Source: Ghiorsea sp.
GTDB lineage: Bacteria > Pseudomonadota > Zetaproteobacteria > Mariprofundales > Mariprofundaceae
DNA: 9,147 nt
NCBI GenBank assembly: GCA_021772875.1
Contig: JAJFLD010000162.1
Span: forward strand, 1-9,147
Direction of reading: 5' to 3'
Numbering within the stretch: position 1 is the stretch's first letter; each line of letters opens with the position of its first letter. The translations under genes and the position numbers were made by a program. Under the pieces are notes generated by a model. The model had not been told where the DNA came from, ran no database searches, and saw only the letters and a list, made by a program, of their open reading frames with translations. Of this stretch, positions 6,525 to 9,147 are shown in pieces.

Positions 6525-8267
6525 ATGCAGAGGCCACAGCTTAGCATCATGATAAATGTAGATAGCTTGATTGATTATAGGTTTCCTCAATTGCGCCAAC
6601 GTGCTGGCTTGTTGCTTAAACCCATCACCATTGCTTTAAGGTTGCTCTTTCATGAAAAAGAGCTGCAACGCTTTGCTATACGTTATCCCCATCTCAAAGG
6701 TTTGGACTTTGTGGAACAAATGCTGGATCATTTCTCCTTCAGCTACAGCCTAAAACGCCGCGACATAGAACGCATTCCCGTACAAGGTCGGGTGGTGATT
6801 ATTGCCAATCACCCCATAGGCACACTTGATAGCGCTGTATTACTCAAAATGGTCGGTGATGTGAGGCCTGACGTTAAAACAATGGCCAATGAAATCATGA
6901 GCGATATTAGCCAAATTCAAAGTTTATTGCTGCCCGTCAACAATATGCGTGGCAGCTCCTCAAAAGAGCAGCTCAAAGCTGTGTATCAACATTTAAATCA
7001 TGAAGGTGCGCTTATAATTTTCCCCGCTGGCGAGGTTTCACGCATGGGGCCAACAGGCATCAAAGATGGCACCTGGAGCGTTGGTTTTTTGCGCATAGCT
7101 TCAGCCACGCGCTCACCTATCCTTCCTATCTTTGTTGATGGTCGCAACTCCATGTTTTTTTATGCCTTATCCATGATTGCCAAACCCCTTTCCACCTTAT
7201 GGTTGGTGCGCGAAATGTTTAAGCAGGCTTATCGATCGGTAGCGATTACGATAGGTGATTTGATTGCTTATGAGTCCTACCAAAAAACCAATTTATCTGT
7301 AGCTGCAAATGTAAAATTATTCCAACGCCACTTGTATCGCATTGGCAAACAAAAATCAGGCTTGTTTGAAACAACATCTGCCATCGCTCATCCCGAAAAA
7401 CGACAGCCCCTACGCCAAGAAATTAAAGCCTGTGAGCTGCTTGGGGAAACATGGGATGGCAAAAGCATTTATTTATTTCACTATCAACCTGACTGCTCCA
7501 TCCTAAGAGAAATCGGTAGATTACGAGAGCTTTCATTCCGAGCTGTAGGTGAAGGCACTGGTTTTCGCCGCGATACCGACCACTACGATCAATATTGTAA
7601 TCAATTGATTCTTTGGGATGATGATGCTTTAGAGATTGTGGGCGCTTATCGTTTAAGTGCATCAAAATCAGTATTAGAAAAATATGGTCTTGATGGGATT
7701 TATACCCAAAGCTTGTTTGCTTTCAAAGCAGACATGGATCCTATCATCAAACAAGGTTTAGAGCTGGGCAGAAGTTTTGTGCAACCCAAATACTGGGGCA
7801 AACGCAGCTTGGATTATTTGTGGTTTGGCATTGGTGCATTTTTACGCAAATACCCTGAATACCGTTACCTCTATGGCCCTGTAAGCATCAGCGGCACTTA
7901 CCCTCCTGCAGCCAAAGATTTGCTGGTTTATTTCTTTGATTTGTATTTTGGTACATCCCAATGTGAGGCCGTCGCACGTGTGCCATATCGCTTAAATCCC
8001 ACCACGCAAAATGATTTGGTTGCCCAATTCTCAGGCACTGATTACAAAAGTGATTTTAAACATTTGAAAGCCAGCTTAAAACACATGGGATTTGTTGTAC
8101 CTACGCTGCTCAAACAATATGCGGAGGTATGTGAGCATGGTGGTGTTCGATTTATTGATTTTAATATCGACCCTGATTTCGCCAACTGCATTGACGGTCT
8201 GGTTGTAGTTGATATGAGTAAGTTATTACCTAATAAATACGAACGTTATATCCAAGAAAAAAATTAA
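6525..8267 (+). CDS. Bifunctional acyltransferase: PlsC-like N-terminal domain plus GNAT-like N-acyltransferase domain (OlsF-like)
   Basis: The protein has 580 residues and two enzymatic parts. The N-terminal half (about 70-270) is a glycerolipid-type acyltransferase: IIANHPIGTLDSAVLL contains His96 and Asp102, an HX5D form of the usual HX4D motif, and FPAGEVSRMG (166-175) is the acceptor-binding block. The C-terminal half (about 310-490) resembles the GNAT-like acyl-ACP-dependent N-acyltransferases of the OlsB/hemolysin group: IGRLRELSFRAVGEGTG (330-346), an acidic strand with GAYRLS (373-378), then LELGRSFVQPKYWGKRSLDYLW (412-433). This domain order is that of OlsF, which makes ornithine lipids by N-acylating an amino acid and then O-acylating the hydroxy-fatty chain. 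The amino acid used here cannot be told. The start could be ATG 6525 or ATG 6549; neither has a clear Shine-Dalgarno. No terminator is evident after it. Confidence 0.8.
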   Translation: MQRPQLSIMINVDSLIDYRFPQLRQRAGLLLKPITIALRLLFHEKELQRFAIRYPHLKGLDFVEQMLDHFSFSYSLKRRDIERIPVQGRVVIIANHPIGTLDSAVLLKMVGDVRPDVKTMANEIMSDISQIQSLLLPVNNMRGSSSKEQLKAVYQHLNHEGALIIFPAGEVSRMGPTGIKDGTWSVGFLRIASATRSPILPIFVDGRNSMFFYALSMIAKPLSTLWLVREMFKQAYRSVAITIGDLIAYESYQKTNLSVAANVKLFQRHLYRIGKQKSGLFETTSAIAHPEKRQPLRQEIKACELLGETWDGKSIYLFHYQPDCSILREIGRLRELSFRAVGEGTGFRRDTDHYDQYCNQLILWDDDALEIVGAYRLSASKSVLEKYGLDGIYTQSLFAFKADMDPIIKQGLELGRSFVQPKYWGKRSLDYLWFGIGAFLRKYPEYRYLYGPVSISGTYPPAAKDLLVYFFDLYFGTSQCEAVARVPYRLNPTTQNDLVAQFSGTDYKSDFKHLKASLKHMGFVVPTLLKQYAEVCEHGGVRFIDFNIDPDFANCIDGLVVVDMSKLLPNKYERYIQEKN

Positions 8268-8399
8268 CGCCTAAAACAAGACTTTGTGAATTGCCAATCC
8301 TTTTGATCATCTTATAAAATAATAACGCTATAGCTCAACCCCTAAGTCAATTTTACCAAAACTCCGTTTTTGAGTCTCGTTGCCTAATTTAAATACCAG
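8268..8399. other. Intergenic region between convergent genes
   Basis: This 132-base A/T-rich gap lies between two converging genes. I expected a shared terminator but see only short possible stems (for example ACTC/GAGT around CGTTTTT, and the 8-base palindrome GCTATAGC), none followed by a convincing T run on either strand. Confidence 0.5.
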
Positions 8400-9147
8400 T
8401 CATGGCTGATAATTTATAGTTACAGACATTTCCTGTGTCGCTGTTGGTGAAGGAAGAGGTGTAGTCCCCGTTGCAACTTTAGGAAAAAAATGTGCCGTTG
8501 GCACAGAAACAGATACTTTTGCTTTCAAGCTGCCGCCTAACTGAAATTGAACATCACTCGGAATGTTAGGGATAGTAAATGATGAGCTTCCATAAGCAAG
8601 ATTAACATCCCAAACTAATTTTGACGTTGTGGCATCAGACAGGACAAGAATTGTAGCGCTGGCATAATAGTTACTCTGAGTAACATCATTTGACCAAACC
8701 AGTCGATTACCAGCTTGATTCGCTTGTGCGCTCAACGGTGTTGTGAAAACAGGAGAAACTTGCACCACACCTCCCGCCGAAAACAAACCTCTAGCTGTCC
8801 AGGAACCATTCGCATGGGTGCCAATACCATAGGCTCTAATTTGATACAAATTGGAATAAACATCATTAAAACTCTTTCTGCTAAAGCCGACTGCCGCTGC
8901 ATAAATATCGTCTGGCAATAACAAACCTCCCTCTGCCGCTACCTGAACATCACCGAGACTCATACTATAGACATCATAACCCACAAATGGGAAAATAACG
9001 GGCTGAACCTTTGCCAATAATGTTGGTGTAAAAGGCGGCGCAGAGAAACTTGTTGTAATCGTGGGTATACCACCAGCCCCCTGAACTGCTTGCGTCGTAT
9101 AAGTTTGAGTCCCAAGGTTAATAGATTCAGCAGCAGCACCAGTTAGT
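8400..9147 (-). CDS. Probable exported beta-rich protein of unknown function, 5' end outside the window
   Basis: I do not recognise this protein. The frame is open from the right edge to TGA (8402-8400), giving 248 visible residues. The visible part has no ATG near its beginning, and the TTG codon at 9017 is simply an internal Leu, so the true start lies beyond 9147. The first visible residues LTGAAAES look like the end of a signal peptide with an Ala-rich cleavage site, which would put the mature N-terminus near ESINLGTQ. The body is rich in Ser, Thr, Ala, Gly and Val, has no cysteine, and alternates as beta strands. Near the middle, LVWSND, LVWDVNLAYGSSSFTIP and LKAKVSVSV are spaced like strands of a fibronectin/Ig-type sandwich (inference). 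The end, EMSVTINYQP, is a terminal beta strand. No sorting signal or C-terminal membrane helix is seen. It may be a surface or periplasmic protein. Confidence 0.65.
   Translation of the reverse strand, partial: LTGAAAESINLGTQTYTTQAVQGAGGIPTITTSFSAPPFTPTLLAKVQPVIFPFVGYDVYSMSLGDVQVAAEGGLLLPDDIYAAAVGFSRKSFNDVYSNLYQIRAYGIGTHANGSWTARGLFSAGGVVQVSPVFTTPLSAQANQAGNRLVWSNDVTQSNYYASATILVLSDATTSKLVWDVNLAYGSSSFTIPNIPSDVQFQLGGSLKAKVSVSVPTAHFFPKVATGTTPLPSPTATQEMSVTINYQP

Noticed and set aside
8268..8399. Bidirectional terminator between the converging genes
   Set aside because: The visible stems have only 4-5 base arms and no following T run.
8998..9017. Start of the right-edge protein at 9017
   Set aside because: That codon is TTG and the frame stays open to the window edge with sequence resembling a signal peptide end, so the gene begins outside.
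1..9147. CRISPR array, tRNA, rRNA, insertion sequence or dif site
   Set aside because: No regularly spaced repeats, cloverleaf with CCA end, transposase frame with terminal repeats or recognisable 28-base dif sequence was seen by eye.

Overview
The window looks like a stretch of chromosome from a Gram-negative member of the Pseudomonadota. The reasons are the rpsO-pnp pair, an EttA and a XerD that both closely resemble the enterobacterial proteins as I remember them, and a bifunctional aminolipid-type acyltransferase. The DNA is moderately AT-rich. I cannot name the genus: a gammaproteobacterium or a related deep branch (e.g. zetaproteobacterial) would fit. Most of the window is core housekeeping sequence.

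Layout. On the minus strand, read right to left: rpsO (ribosomal protein S15, 6340-6071), a hairpin terminator/attenuator, pnp (polynucleotide phosphorylase, 5926-3821), a strong rho-independent terminator, a CPA1-type cation/proton antiporter (3612-2230), xerD (2208-1306) and ettA (1296 to the left edge). The last three are separated by only about 21 and 9 bases and look like one transcription unit. On the plus strand, 6525-8267 encodes a 580-residue two-domain acyltransferase, divergent from rpsO. At the right edge a minus-strand gene (9147-8400, start outside the window) encodes a probable exported beta-rich protein that I cannot assign; it converges on the acyltransferase.

How they work together. 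rpsO-pnp couples a ribosomal protein to an RNA-degrading enzyme, with a terminator between them that would lower pnp transcription relative to rpsO. The antiporter-xerD-ettA cluster joins ion homeostasis, chromosome-dimer resolution and translation control, with no evident shared pathway. The acyltransferase probably makes an acylated amino-acid membrane lipid (ornithine-lipid type), and the last protein is probably at the cell surface or in the periplasm.

Most notable points. ettA has an in-frame amber codon about 9 bases from the left edge, where the family normally continues for about 127 residues. The pnp terminator stem has a near-copy (a 15-base palindrome) in the region upstream of the antiporter. 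The antiporter has Lys where CPA1 proteins usually have Arg. The aminolipid synthase is a fusion with an HX5D motif. The unassigned exported protein is also worth a look. I see no convincing new multi-gene system, CRISPR array, tRNA, rRNA or insertion sequence.
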